Below are positions 7,618 to 15,959 of a stretch of 33,397 bases of DNA, piece by piece. The notes under the pieces are model-generated. The model was not told the DNA's origin, did not search any database, and saw only the letters and a program-made list of their open reading frames with translations. A program made the position numbers and the translations under genes. This DNA is from Planktomarina sp. (GTDB lineage: Bacteria > Pseudomonadota > Alphaproteobacteria > Rhodobacterales > Rhodobacteraceae): contig JADHLF010000028.1 in NCBI GenBank assembly GCA_016780825.1, positions 1 through 33,397 of the forward strand, given 5' to 3'. Numbering within the stretch: the first letter of the stretch is position 1; every line of letters begins with the position of its first letter.

Positions 7618-9441
7618 TTATTCCACTGTCACGGACTTGGCCAGGTTGCGCGGCTGATCGGCATCTGTGCCCTTGGCCAGTGCCGTATGATAGGCGAGCA
7701 ATTGCGCGGGGATGGCATAGACGATGGGGGCCAGAAGGTCAGGGGTTGTCGGCATCGTGATTTGTGCCCAGGTCCCCTCTGCCGCGGTTTTCAGCCCTTG
7801 CTTGCAGGAGATCAGCAACACCTGGCCAGATCGGGCCATAACCTCTTGCATATTGGAGACCGATTTGTCGAAAAGCGGATCCATGGGGGCCATGACCACC
7901 ACGGGCACAGACTTGTCGATCAGAGCGATGGGCCCGTGTTTCAGCTCACCTGAAGGATAACCTTCGGCGTGTATATAGCTGATTTCTTTTAATTTAAGAG
8001 CGCCTTCCATAGCCAGAGGGTAGAGCGCACCGCGCCCCAAGAAGATGATATCCTGCGCTGTTGCTATTTTTTTGGCAATGTCTTGCACCGCGCCGTCAAT
8101 GCCGAGCGCTTGGCTGATCAAACCGGGCAAGCGGTTGAGCTCTGCGATATGGGTGCGATATTGAGCGGCATCAATTGCGCCCCGGGCATAGGCGATTTTG
8201 ATGGCCAGCAGGGCCAAAACAGTCAGCTGCGCGGTGAAGGCTTTGGTCGAGGCCACGCCAATTTCGACCCCCGCATGCAAAGGCAACACAAGATCACTTT
8301 CCCGCGCAATGGAGCTTTCGGGCACGTTCACCACCGATAGGATCGTCGCATTTTGCGCCGCCATGTAGCGCAGCGCCGCCAATGTATCGGCGGTCTCACC
8401 CGATTGGCTGACAAAGAGGGCGCAGGTTCCGGGGCTGACCGGCGGCTCGCGGTAGCGAAACTCTGAGGCGACATCTACATCAACCGGCAGGCGCGCAATT
8501 TTCTCAAACCAATATTTCGCCGTCAGCGCGGCATAAAAGGCCGTGCCGCAGGCCACCATGGTCAGCCGATCAATACGGGCCAGATCAATATTATGGTCTG
8601 GCAGTCCAACTTCGGAGGCCTCGGCGTTTTGGTAATGGCTCAGCGTGTTTTTGAGCACCGACGGTTGCTCGGCAATCTCTTTGGCCATGAAGTGTTTATA
8701 GCCGCCCTTGTCGACGCGTGCAGCATCGATGGCGATTGTGCGCATCTCACGATTGGCCAGGGTGCCATTTTGGTCATAAATTTCAATAGTTGATCGGGTT
8801 ATCACAGCAAAATCACCCTCTTCCATATAGGTGATTTTATCAGTCAGAGGGGCCAATGCGATGGCATCCGAGCCGACATAGGCCTCACCATCGCCATGGC
8901 CGATGGCCAATGGCGAGCCTTTGCGTGCGGCAATCATCAGGTCATCTTCGCCCTGAAACAGAAAGGCGAGGGCGAAGGCGCCCTCTAGGCGGGCAATGGT
9001 TTTTTGTGCGGCCTCTTTGGGGCTATGGCCTTGGGACATGTAGTAATGGGTCAAAAGCGCCACTGTTTCCGTGTCTGTATCCGTCTCATGGGTCAGGCCG
9101 AGCGCGGTGAGTTCTGCGCGCAGCTCTTTGAAATTTTCAACGATGCCATTGTGCACCACAGCCACCGGCCCGGCTTGATGGGGATGGGCGTTGACGATTG
9201 TGGGAGAGCCATGGGTTGCCCAGCGGGTATGGCCGACGCCCGCTTTGCCGGCCAAAGGTTCCTCAACCAAACGGTCCGACAGGTTGACCAGCTTGCCGAC
9301 GGCTCGGCGGCGTTCGAGATGGCCTGCGTTGACCGTGGCGATGCCGGCGCTGTCATAGCCGCGGTATTCCAAGCGTTTGAGCGCCTCGACCAGGATGGGC
9401 GCCACTTGGTGATTTCCTAATACGCCGACAATTCCGCACAT
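7618..9441 (-). CDS. glmS: Glutamine--fructose-6-phosphate aminotransferase (isomerizing)
   Basis: Makes glucosamine-6-phosphate from fructose-6-phosphate and glutamine, the first step toward UDP-GlcNAc for peptidoglycan and LPS. The 607 residues match the family. The N-terminal class II glutaminase domain begins MCGIVGVLG, with Cys2 as nucleophile, followed by EYRGYDSAG and GHTRWATHG. Two SIS sugar-isomerase domains follow (SQSGETADT, STKAFTAQLT), and the universal C-terminus KSVTVE is present. The start follows the glmU stop by 17 nt, with GAAGGA as Shine-Dalgarno. No glmS ribozyme is expected in this lineage and the gap is too short to hold one. Confidence 0.98.
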   Translation of the reverse strand: MCGIVGVLGNHQVAPILVEALKRLEYRGYDSAGIATVNAGHLERRRAVGKLVNLSDRLVEEPLAGKAGVGHTRWATHGSPTIVNAHPHQAGPVAVVHNGIVENFKELRAELTALGLTHETDTDTETVALLTHYYMSQGHSPKEAAQKTIARLEGAFALAFLFQGEDDLMIAARKGSPLAIGHGDGEAYVGSDAIALAPLTDKITYMEEGDFAVITRSTIEIYDQNGTLANREMRTIAIDAARVDKGGYKHFMAKEIAEQPSVLKNTLSHYQNAEASEVGLPDHNIDLARIDRLTMVACGTAFYAALTAKYWFEKIARLPVDVDVASEFRYREPPVSPGTCALFVSQSGETADTLAALRYMAAQNATILSVVNVPESSIARESDLVLPLHAGVEIGVASTKAFTAQLTVLALLAIKIAYARGAIDAAQYRTHIAELNRLPGLISQALGIDGAVQDIAKKIATAQDIIFLGRGALYPLAMEGALKLKEISYIHAEGYPSGELKHGPIALIDKSVPVVVMAPMDPLFDKSVSNMQEVMARSGQVLLISCKQGLKTAAEGTWAQITMPTTPDLLAPIVYAIPAQLLAYHTALAKGTDADQPRNLAKSVTVE

Positions 9442-9458
9442 GGTGTTAATCCTTCGTC

Positions 9459-10805
9459 CTAATTTTGTTTTGCGGCCTTTAGCGCGCGTAATTTTTTCAT
9501 CAATTTCACAGCAAATCCGGATTTATTGTCTTGTTTGGATCGGGCAATGGCAAGATCTCCGGCCGGCACATCCTGCGTGATCACGGATCCGCTGGCAGTC
9601 ATCGCCTCTTGCCCGATGGTGACCGGTGCAACCAGCATGGTGTTTGAGCCAATAAATGCCGCTTCGCCGATATTGGTGTGATGTTTCATCACCCCATCAT
9701 AGTTGCAGGTGATCGTACCGGCACCGATATTGGCCCGGGCGCCGATATGCGCATCACCAATGTAGGACAGGTGGTTGACCTTGGAGCCTTCGCCCAATGC
9801 GCTGGCTTTGATTTCCACAAAATTGCCGATTTTCACATCTTCCGCCAGTTCTGCGCCGGGGCGGAGGCGTGCATATGGGCCAATGATGCAGCCGCGCGAG
9901 ACATGCGCGCCTTCCAAATGCGAGAACGCGCGGATCTGTGCGCCGCTTTCGACCGTGACACCCGGGCCGAACACCACGTTTTGCTCAACAATCGTATCGC
10001 GGCCGATGACGGTATCGTAGGAAAAATGCACAGTTTCGGGTGCCGGCATGGAGACGCCATCTTCCAAAGCCTCCGCGCGGCGCATATTTTGGAACTCTTT
10101 TTCGGCTTGCATCAATTCAACCCGGCTATTGACGCCAAGAGTTTCGCGCTCTGCGCAACGGACCGCCGTACAGGGCAAGCCCCGCGCCACGGCCTTGCCA
10201 ATGACATCGGTCAAATAGAGCTCGCCGGAGGCGTTATTTGCATCAATTTCAGTCAAAAGATCGAATAGGAGGCCCGCGGAGGCGGCCATGACGCCGCTGT
10301 TGCACAGAGTCACCGCTCTTTCTGCGGGGCTTGCATCTTTGAATTCAACAATTCGCTTCAATTTGTCACCATCTGTGATCAGACGGCCGTATCGCGCAGG
10401 ATCTTGCGCCTCAAATCCGAGCACTGAGACGGCCGAGTCGCTGAGGGTGGCGCTCAATTCCTCGAGGGTGCGTGATTGAATAAGCGGGCAATCGCCGTAA
10501 AGCACAATGACGGTTCCGTCAAACTCACCCAATGCGGCGCGGGCTTGATCAACGGCATGACCGGTGCCCAATTGCGCCTCTTGCAGGACGACTTCCACCT
10601 CTGGATCTTCGGCGCGCGCCGCAGCGCTCACAGCCTCAAAGCCATGACCTGCGACAATAATCGTCCGTTGAGGCTCCAAGGCCCGCCCGGCGCGCATGGC
10701 GTGGACCAACATGGGCGCACCGGCCACCTTGTGCAGAACTTTCGGCAGCTCAGAGTGCATCCGGGTGCCTTTTCCCGCGGCAAGAATGATGAGTGCGATA
10801 TTCAT
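9459..10805 (-). CDS. glmU: Bifunctional N-acetylglucosamine-1-P uridyltransferase / glucosamine-1-P acetyltransferase
   Basis: Performs the last two steps of UDP-GlcNAc synthesis: acetylation of glucosamine-1-phosphate, then uridylation. The 448-residue protein begins with the nucleotidyltransferase signature LAAGKGTRMHSELPKVLH. The C-terminal half is a left-handed beta-helix of hexapeptide repeats (for example IGPYARLRPGAELAEDVKIG and NIGEAAFIGSNTMLVAPVTIG) that trimerises to form the acetyltransferase site. It is first in a glmU-glmS operon, so both ends of the pathway are co-transcribed; glmM is not in the window. AAAGGA lies about 13 nt before the ATG, which is a little distant. Confidence 0.97.
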   Translation of the reverse strand: MNIALIILAAGKGTRMHSELPKVLHKVAGAPMLVHAMRAGRALEPQRTIIVAGHGFEAVSAAARAEDPEVEVVLQEAQLGTGHAVDQARAALGEFDGTVIVLYGDCPLIQSRTLEELSATLSDSAVSVLGFEAQDPARYGRLITDGDKLKRIVEFKDASPAERAVTLCNSGVMAASAGLLFDLLTEIDANNASGELYLTDVIGKAVARGLPCTAVRCAERETLGVNSRVELMQAEKEFQNMRRAEALEDGVSMPAPETVHFSYDTVIGRDTIVEQNVVFGPGVTVESGAQIRAFSHLEGAHVSRGCIIGPYARLRPGAELAEDVKIGNFVEIKASALGEGSKVNHLSYIGDAHIGARANIGAGTITCNYDGVMKHHTNIGEAAFIGSNTMLVAPVTIGQEAMTASGSVITQDVPAGDLAIARSKQDNKSGFAVKLMKKLRALKAAKQN

Positions 10806-10923
10806 TTGCGGATCTAAGTCCTTTATAAATCAGTGGAGCCCTTTTAAGGGTATAACGGAAATCGACAAGCTGTTTTGCACAAACTCCGCTTTTTGCAATT
10901 GGCGCAACCCATGAGGCAAGAAT
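10806..10923. promoter_or_regulatory. Divergent promoter region between glmU and the HAD phosphatase
   Basis: Both genes are transcribed outward from this 118 bp gap, so each must have its promoter here or very close by. I cannot assign hexamers with confidence. A short inverted repeat, CCCTT-TT-AAGGG (10839-10850), lies on the glmU side. Confidence 0.5.
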
Positions 10924-11592
10924 ATGCTCAAACCCTGTGTGGTCTTTGACCTGGATGGCACGCTTGCCGATACAAGTGGAGATTTGCTTAAAGCGGCCAA
11001 TAGCTGTTTTCGAGGTCTTGGATTGGGAGATCTGCTGCAGGCGCCGGGAGACAGCGGCATCGCTTTGCGCGGCGGCCGGGCCATGCTCAGCGCCGGCTTC
11101 GAACGGGCCGGCTGGACGGATATGTCCGAAATAGACCGGCAATATCCAATTTTGTTGCAGGCCTATGGCGCCGATATCTCCGAGTTGACGGTCTTTTACC
11201 CCGGCGCTCTGAAGTCAGTGGCCCGGCTGCGCGCTTCGGGATATGCGGTGGCGATTTGTACCAATAAGCCCGAAGCTCTGGCCGTACAATTGATGCAGGC
11301 TTTAAATGCCAGCGCCTATTTTGACGCATTGGTGGGTGCCGATACGCTGGCGCAGCGCAAACCGGACCCGGCGCCCTTTTGGGAGGCGGTGGACCGCGCC
11401 GGTGGGGATCGCGCCCGGGTCTGTTTGATTGGCGATACGGTGACGGACCGGGCGACCGCCGCGAATGCCGATATCCCCTCTGTGCTGGTGACCTTTGGGC
11501 CGGGCGGGGGGGATATGGAAGCCTTAGCGCCCGCCGCTTTGCTGCATCACTTTGATGATTTGCCCGATGTCGTGGCGCAGCTGATCGGTTGA
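10924..11592 (+). CDS. gph: HAD-superfamily phosphatase, phosphoglycolate-phosphatase-like
   Basis: The 222-residue HAD subfamily IA hydrolase has all four motifs: I, FDLDGTLAD (nucleophile D9 and acid/base D11); II, CTNKPE; III, K146 in QRKPDP; IV, IGDTVTDR (D171 and D175 for Mg2+). Phosphoglycolate phosphatases remove 2-phosphoglycolate formed by DNA 3'-end repair or by RuBisCO oxygenation. The sequence fits Gph, but related sugar-phosphate phosphatases share these motifs, so substrate is inferred. The gene diverges from glmU. Its last 46 bp overlap the 3' end of the minus-strand MmgE/PrpD gene. Confidence 0.85.
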   Translation: MLKPCVVFDLDGTLADTSGDLLKAANSCFRGLGLGDLLQAPGDSGIALRGGRAMLSAGFERAGWTDMSEIDRQYPILLQAYGADISELTVFYPGALKSVARLRASGYAVAICTNKPEALAVQLMQALNASAYFDALVGADTLAQRKPDPAPFWEAVDRAGGDRARVCLIGDTVTDRATAANADIPSVLVTFGPGGGDMEALAPAALLHHFDDLPDVVAQLIG

Positions 11593-12893
11593 GCCAAAAG
11601 GTCAAGCAAGGGCTGTGCGCTGGCGCTTTGCTCAAGCGCCTCAACCGCGCGGTGGATCGCCTGGCTGCGCGCGAGGCCCAGAGCCGGGCCGGCGTAGTTG
11701 AAAAATTTTCTGTCTAAGTCCTCTTTGCTGGGCGGGGCCGTTGGGTCCCATTCGGGTTCGAACCAGTCGGAGTGTAGGCGGTCTCCTGATGCCAAGGTAA
11801 TCTCAGCGCGCGCCATACGCCTGTTGGGAAATGCACGATTGGCCGCCACGTCCTCGCCCATCGTCAAGATTGAAGACAGACGTTGCACCTCTGGATGATC
11901 CAGCGCGGCCTCTGCGACATGTTCGGGCAAGATGGTGCCATGCACCAAGGCCAGGGCGCATGGGAAGGAGGTTGAATATTGCGCCTCTTCGGTCGTGGTG
12001 ACCTGTTTTGTGCCCAAGCGCACAGATTCGTGAAAGGACACGATATGCAGCCCCGTGATGGCGTGGCTATCAAAACCATGGCGCTTTTGCAGGTCCAGCA
12101 CCGCAGCGATCGGGGCCTGCGCCCAACGGCAGACGGGGTAGGGCTTGAAATATTGTTGACAGATGAGCCAAGTCTCTCCCAAGTCGCGCCAATGGTCCGT
12201 GCCAAGCGTGAGCGCCGGGGCGCCGGTGAAGCCGCGCGCGGCCAAACGCGCCGCCGAGACACCGCTCAGAGCGCCCCAACCGGAGCCATCCTTGAGCATG
12301 GTTGGGTGATCGATGCAGCGCATCATTTGGCTGCGGGGGCCGTGATATTCTGCGATCCCCATGGCATGGGCGGTCTGCGCGCGGTCCAGCCCCATCAGGC
12401 GCGCGGCCAGGCCGGCGATGGCCACGGCCACCCAAGCCCCAGAGGTGTGATAATCTGGAACGCTGGCGTGCTGCGCCATTGCGGTGCGGCAGGCCAGCTC
12501 ATAGCCCAGCGTGAGGCAGAGCAAAAATTCCTGCCCCGAGACATCGCCCAACTCTTGCGCCAGCCCATAAAGCGCCGGCAGCACGCCGCAGCCTGCATGG
12601 CCTTTGGCGGGGTTAAAGCCATCATGGCCATCGAGCGCATCAATGGTCATCCCGCCCGCAAGCGCCACGCCGGAGACCGAGGCCCCCCGCCCGTCAAACA
12701 TCATGGGCAGAGGGCCGCTCATGTCCAGAGCGCTGTAATCGCGGATAATGCGTGACAGTTTCGTGCCAGTGCCACCGGCTCCGACGCCGATGAGATCTAA
12801 AAGGCACAATTTGCTCTGCCTGCGCACCTGATCGGGCAGGTCGCCCCAGGTGACCTCGGCGATGAAGTTTAAAATCTCCGCTGGTGTCGTCAT
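11547..12893 (-). CDS. MmgE/PrpD family protein
   Basis: The 448-residue protein is of the MmgE/PrpD fold, which includes 2-methylcitrate dehydratase, cis-aconitate decarboxylase and iminodisuccinate epimerase. Visible family segments include DALDGHDGF near the N-terminus, KGHAGCGVLPALYGLAQE, and a C-terminal domain with KPYPVCRWAQAPI and ITGLHIVSF. The true substrate is unknown: there is no prpB or prpC nearby, so methylcitrate dehydratase should not be assumed. An in-frame ATG exists at 12929, but the ATG at 12893-12891 is chosen because a near-perfect Shine-Dalgarno (GGGAGGAG) precedes it by 5 nt. The 3' end overlaps that of the HAD phosphatase gene. Confidence 0.85.
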   Translation of the reverse strand: MTTPAEILNFIAEVTWGDLPDQVRRQSKLCLLDLIGVGAGGTGTKLSRIIRDYSALDMSGPLPMMFDGRGASVSGVALAGGMTIDALDGHDGFNPAKGHAGCGVLPALYGLAQELGDVSGQEFLLCLTLGYELACRTAMAQHASVPDYHTSGAWVAVAIAGLAARLMGLDRAQTAHAMGIAEYHGPRSQMMRCIDHPTMLKDGSGWGALSGVSAARLAARGFTGAPALTLGTDHWRDLGETWLICQQYFKPYPVCRWAQAPIAAVLDLQKRHGFDSHAITGLHIVSFHESVRLGTKQVTTTEEAQYSTSFPCALALVHGTILPEHVAEAALDHPEVQRLSSILTMGEDVAANRAFPNRRMARAEITLASGDRLHSDWFEPEWDPTAPPSKEDLDRKFFNYAGPALGLARSQAIHRAVEALEQSASAQPLLDLLAQPISCATTSGKSSK

Positions 12894-12898
12894 AGTGG

Positions 12899-12906
12899 CT
12901 CCTCCC
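12899..12906 (-). promoter_or_regulatory. Shine-Dalgarno that fixes the MmgE/PrpD start
   Basis: Read on the minus strand, GGGAGGAG ends 5 nt before the ATG at 12893. It excludes the longer reading from 12929, which has no comparable site. Confidence 0.8.
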
Positions 12907-13009
12907 ATGGTCTCAAGCCTGCGCTGCAAGCGCGCAAATTCTGATCTGTTTGCGACATCGGAGGCAAAAGTGGATTGACTTTGCCCGCAGCAAGACCAAA
13001 ACCTGCCGC

Positions 13010-14203
13010 ATGACAGAGATTTTCACGGGCAATTTCACCCAGCAAGAACCCATCTTGGACGAATCCATCGCAGCGGCCGTGGCGGTCATGCAGCATGGGC
13101 GGCTGCATCGCTACAATGAGGCGGCGGGCGAGGTGTCCGAAACCGCGCTCTTGGAGCAGGAATTTGCCGCGCAAATGGGCGCGCGCTATTGTCTCGCTGT
13201 GGCCTCTGGTGGCTATGCGCTGGCCACAGCTCTGCGCGCGCTGGGCGTGAAGCCAGGTGATCGGGTTTTGACCAATGCTTTCACTTTGGCGCCTGTGCCT
13301 GGGGCCATTGCCTCTGTCGGTGCTGTGCCTGTGTTCGTGGGGGTGACCGAAGGGTTGGTTATTGATCTGGAGGATTTGGCGGAAAAGGCCGATCAAGCCG
13401 ATGTATTGATGCTGTCGCATATGCGCGGGCATATCGTGGATATGGATGCTTTGATGGATCTGGCGCAGGCGCATGATCTCAAGGTGATTGAAGACTGTGC
13501 CCATACGATGGGTGCGAAATGGGGCGAGACCTGGTCGGGACGCTTAGGGATCATCGGCTGTTACTCCTGCCAGACCTATAAGCATGTGAATTCTGGCGAG
13601 GGCGGGCTCATGATCTGCGATGATGATGAGATCATAGCGCGGGCCATTATGCTCTCGGGCAGCTATATGCTCTATGGCAAACATCGCGCGGGGCCGCCGA
13701 TTGAGGCTTTTGAGGCGGTGCGTCTCGTCACCCCGAATATTTCAGGGCGGATGGACAATTTGCGCGCCGCCATTCTGCGGCCTCAGCTGCGCCAGCTCGA
13801 GGCGCAATGCAAAGCTTGGAATGATCGCTATCACCGGGTGGATCAGGGGCTTGCCCAGGTGGCAGGGCTCACGCGCATCAAACGGCCGCAGCAGGAAAAA
13901 TTTGTTGCCTCCTCCTATCAGTTCCTATTGCTCGATTGGTCATCGGAGGCAATCCGCTCTGTTGTGGCGCGCTGTTTGGCCCGCGGGGTGGAGCTTAAAT
14001 GGTTTGGTGCCCCAGATCCGGTTGGGTTCACCAGCCGGTACGACAGTTGGACCTATGCGCCGAGCAGCGCCATGCCGAAGAGTGATCGCATATTGCACGG
14101 CGTGATGGATATGCGCCTGCCTCTGACCTTTTCTTTGGATGATTGCGCCACGGTGGCCCGCATTATCGCCCAGGAAGTGTCTCAAGAGGCCCAGGGGGCG
14201 TGA
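13010..14203 (+). CDS. DegT/DnrJ/EryC1/StrS-family PLP aminotransferase
   Basis: The 397-residue fold-type I PLP enzyme has D162 (VIEDCAHTMGA) for the pyridine nitrogen and Schiff-base K191 in TYKHVNSGEGG. Retention of Lys rather than His points to an aminotransferase and not a dehydratase. Members usually aminate nucleotide-linked keto sugars, but there are no other sugar-nucleotide genes here, so the substrate is unknown. It diverges from the MmgE/PrpD gene with a 116 bp shared upstream region. ATG 13010 gives the familiar N-terminus (MTEIFTGNFTQQEP) but has no obvious Shine-Dalgarno; an in-frame TTG at 12950 is less likely. Confidence 0.88.
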   Translation: MTEIFTGNFTQQEPILDESIAAAVAVMQHGRLHRYNEAAGEVSETALLEQEFAAQMGARYCLAVASGGYALATALRALGVKPGDRVLTNAFTLAPVPGAIASVGAVPVFVGVTEGLVIDLEDLAEKADQADVLMLSHMRGHIVDMDALMDLAQAHDLKVIEDCAHTMGAKWGETWSGRLGIIGCYSCQTYKHVNSGEGGLMICDDDEIIARAIMLSGSYMLYGKHRAGPPIEAFEAVRLVTPNISGRMDNLRAAILRPQLRQLEAQCKAWNDRYHRVDQGLAQVAGLTRIKRPQQEKFVASSYQFLLLDWSSEAIRSVVARCLARGVELKWFGAPDPVGFTSRYDSWTYAPSSAMPKSDRILHGVMDMRLPLTFSLDDCATVARIIAQEVSQEAQGA

Positions 14204-14282
14204 GAGGCCTGTTCGGCGTCTTTGAGGTTATTTGCCACCAGCCGGACGCATAGGCTGGACAGGCCGGCGAAACTTTGCTTAA

Positions 14283-14300
14283 ATTGAACAACCGTTCAAT
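14283..14300. promoter_or_regulatory. Candidate operator: ATTGAAC-N4-GTTCAAT before ivd
   Basis: A perfect 7+7 bp inverted repeat with 4 bp spacer ends 2 nt before the ivd Shine-Dalgarno (GTGGAGG, 14303-14309). Its size and place suit a dimeric repressor site, as for the TetR- or MerR-type regulators (PsrA-, LiuQ- or LiuR-like) known to control acyl-CoA and branched-chain amino acid catabolism in proteobacteria. No regulator gene is in the window. Function is inferred. Confidence 0.5.
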
Positions 14301-14313
14301 AAGTGGAGGTTCC

Positions 14314-15477
14314 ATGTTTACAGCCAGTATGCGTTTTGATCTTGGAGAGGATATCCAAGCCCTTCAGGCGGCCGTGCATCGTTTTGCACAGGATCAGATT
14401 AAACCCTTGGCTGGAGATGTGGATCGCGATAATCAATTTCCTGCGCATCTGTGGAAGAAACTGGGGGATCTTGGGATACTTGGGGTCACTGTGGATGAAG
14501 AGTTTGGTGGCGGAGGCCTCGGGTATTTGGCCCATACGGTCGTGATTGAAGAAATCGCCCGAGCCTCGGCCAGTGTCAGCCTGTCCTATGGGGCGCATTC
14601 GAATCTCTGCGTCAATCAAATCAATCTCAACGGAACGCCCGAGCAAAAACGCAAATATCTGCCCAAACTCATCTCTGGCGATCACGTCGGCGCCTTGGCG
14701 ATGAGTGAGGCGGGCGCGGGCTCGGATGTGATCTCGATGAGCCTTAGGGCGGAAAAGCGCAATGGATACTATCGGCTCAATGGCAATAAATTCTGGATCA
14801 CCAATGGGCCAGATGCCGATGTTTTGGTTGTTTATGCCAAAACCGACCCGGAGGCGGGCTCGCGCGGTCTGACCGCTTTTTTAATTGAGAGCGAAATGGC
14901 GGGGTTTTCCACCAGTGGTCATTTCGACAAGCTGGGCATGCGCGGGTCAAACACGGCTGAGTTGATCTTTGATAATGTGGAAGTCCCCTTTGAGAATGTG
15001 CTGCAACAGGAGGGCGCTGGGGCCAAGGTCCTGATGTCTGGCCTTGATTATGAGCGTGTGGTTCTGGCGGGTATTGGCCTCGGCATCATGGCGGCCTGTT
15101 TGGATGAGGTGATGCCCTATGTGGCTGAGCGCAAGCAATTCGGCCAACCGATTGGCAATTTCCAACTGATGCAGGGCAAAATTGCCGATATGTATACGGC
15201 GATGAATGCCGCGCGGGCCTATGTCTACGAAGTGGCCAAAGCCTGTGATCGTGGTGAGGTGACACGCCAGGACGCGGCGGCTTGCTGCCTTTTTGCCAGT
15301 GAAGAGGCTATGAAGCAGGCCCATCAAGCCGTGCAAGCGCTGGGCGGGGCAGGGTTTTTGAACGATGCGCCGGTGGCGCGGTTGTTTCGGGATGCAAAAT
15401 TGATGGAAATCGGTGCCGGTACCAGCGAAATTCGTCGCATGTTGGTTGGACGTGAATTGATGGGGAAAATGGCATGA
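14314..15477 (+). CDS. ivd: Isovaleryl-CoA dehydrogenase
   Basis: FAD enzyme of the acyl-CoA dehydrogenase family (387 residues) that oxidises isovaleryl-CoA to 3-methylcrotonyl-CoA and passes electrons to ETF. Family signatures are AMSEAGAGSDV and, near the C-terminus, GAGTSEIRRMLVGREL. The probable catalytic base is E247 in GLDYERVVLAG, the position used by isovaleryl-CoA dehydrogenases, rather than the C-terminal Glu of short- and medium-chain enzymes. The context with MCC, hydratase and lyase genes confirms the assignment. The start is set by GTGGAGG 4 nt upstream; an earlier in-frame start at 14275 would read through the inverted repeat. It heads the leucine operon and overlaps the next gene by ATGA. 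Confidence 0.96.
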   Translation: MFTASMRFDLGEDIQALQAAVHRFAQDQIKPLAGDVDRDNQFPAHLWKKLGDLGILGVTVDEEFGGGGLGYLAHTVVIEEIARASASVSLSYGAHSNLCVNQINLNGTPEQKRKYLPKLISGDHVGALAMSEAGAGSDVISMSLRAEKRNGYYRLNGNKFWITNGPDADVLVVYAKTDPEAGSRGLTAFLIESEMAGFSTSGHFDKLGMRGSNTAELIFDNVEVPFENVLQQEGAGAKVLMSGLDYERVVLAGIGLGIMAACLDEVMPYVAERKQFGQPIGNFQLMQGKIADMYTAMNAARAYVYEVAKACDRGEVTRQDAAACCLFASEEAMKQAHQAVQALGGAGFLNDAPVARLFRDAKLMEIGAGTSEIRRMLVGRELMGKMA

Positions 15478-15959
15478 AACATTTGGTCTTGAGTGTGGGG
15501 CTCTCGGTATCGGCCTTATCGGCACAGGCAGAGACGGCAGTGCCGCAGGCGCATGTGAATTCCATGGCGTGTTTAGAGACCATGGGCCAAGGCACCAGCT
15601 GGGGCCAATGTCTGGGCTTGATTTTTGAACCCTGCGTTGGCTTTGAGGTTGCTTCAGAGGCGCATTTGGCCTGCTTGCAAAGCGAACGCGAAGGTTGGAC
15701 CGCCACTATGCGGCTTTTGCAAGAGGATGTGACCGAGGCCATCACGGTAAAATCTGCCGAAGATTTGGCCGGTATTTTGAGCGGTTGGATCAACTATGTT
15801 TCGCAAAAATGCCAAGCCGAGGGAGATCCTGAGGGCAATCCACCTTTGGCGGCCAAGCAGCTTGGCTGTCAGATCACCGAGCTTGTCGGTTTGAGCGGTG
15901 AATATGCGGCCTGTCTCGAAGGGCGCTCGACCGCAGACTATTGCGTGTTGAAAGACTAG
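15474..15959 (+). CDS. Exported Cys-rich protein of unknown function
   Basis: The 161-residue protein has a clear Sec signal peptide (KH, hydrophobic core, cleavage after ALSAQA). The mature part has eight cysteines, an even number that suggests four disulfides in the periplasm. Two spaced segments (ACLQSEREGWTATM and CQITELVGLSGEYAACL) recall the DUF1311/LprI lysozyme-inhibitor family, but the match is weak and by eye only. It overlaps the ivd stop by 4 nt (ATGA) and ends directly at the mccB GTG, so it is a fixed member of the leucine operon although its location is outside the pathway. Function unknown. Confidence 0.8.
   Translation: MKHLVLSVGLSVSALSAQAETAVPQAHVNSMACLETMGQGTSWGQCLGLIFEPCVGFEVASEAHLACLQSEREGWTATMRLLQEDVTEAITVKSAEDLAGILSGWINYVSQKCQAEGDPEGNPPLAAKQLGCQITELVGLSGEYAACLEGRSTADYCVLKD

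Noticed and set aside
12960..12978. GGAGG followed by GTG GAT TGA before the DegT gene, considered as a leader mini-ORF
   Set aside because: A two-codon frame arises easily by chance and nothing else suggests attenuation.
14238..14258. CCAGCC-N9-GGCTGG hairpin after the DegT gene, considered as a terminator
   Set aside because: The 6-bp stem has a 9-nt loop and no T-run, so support is too thin.
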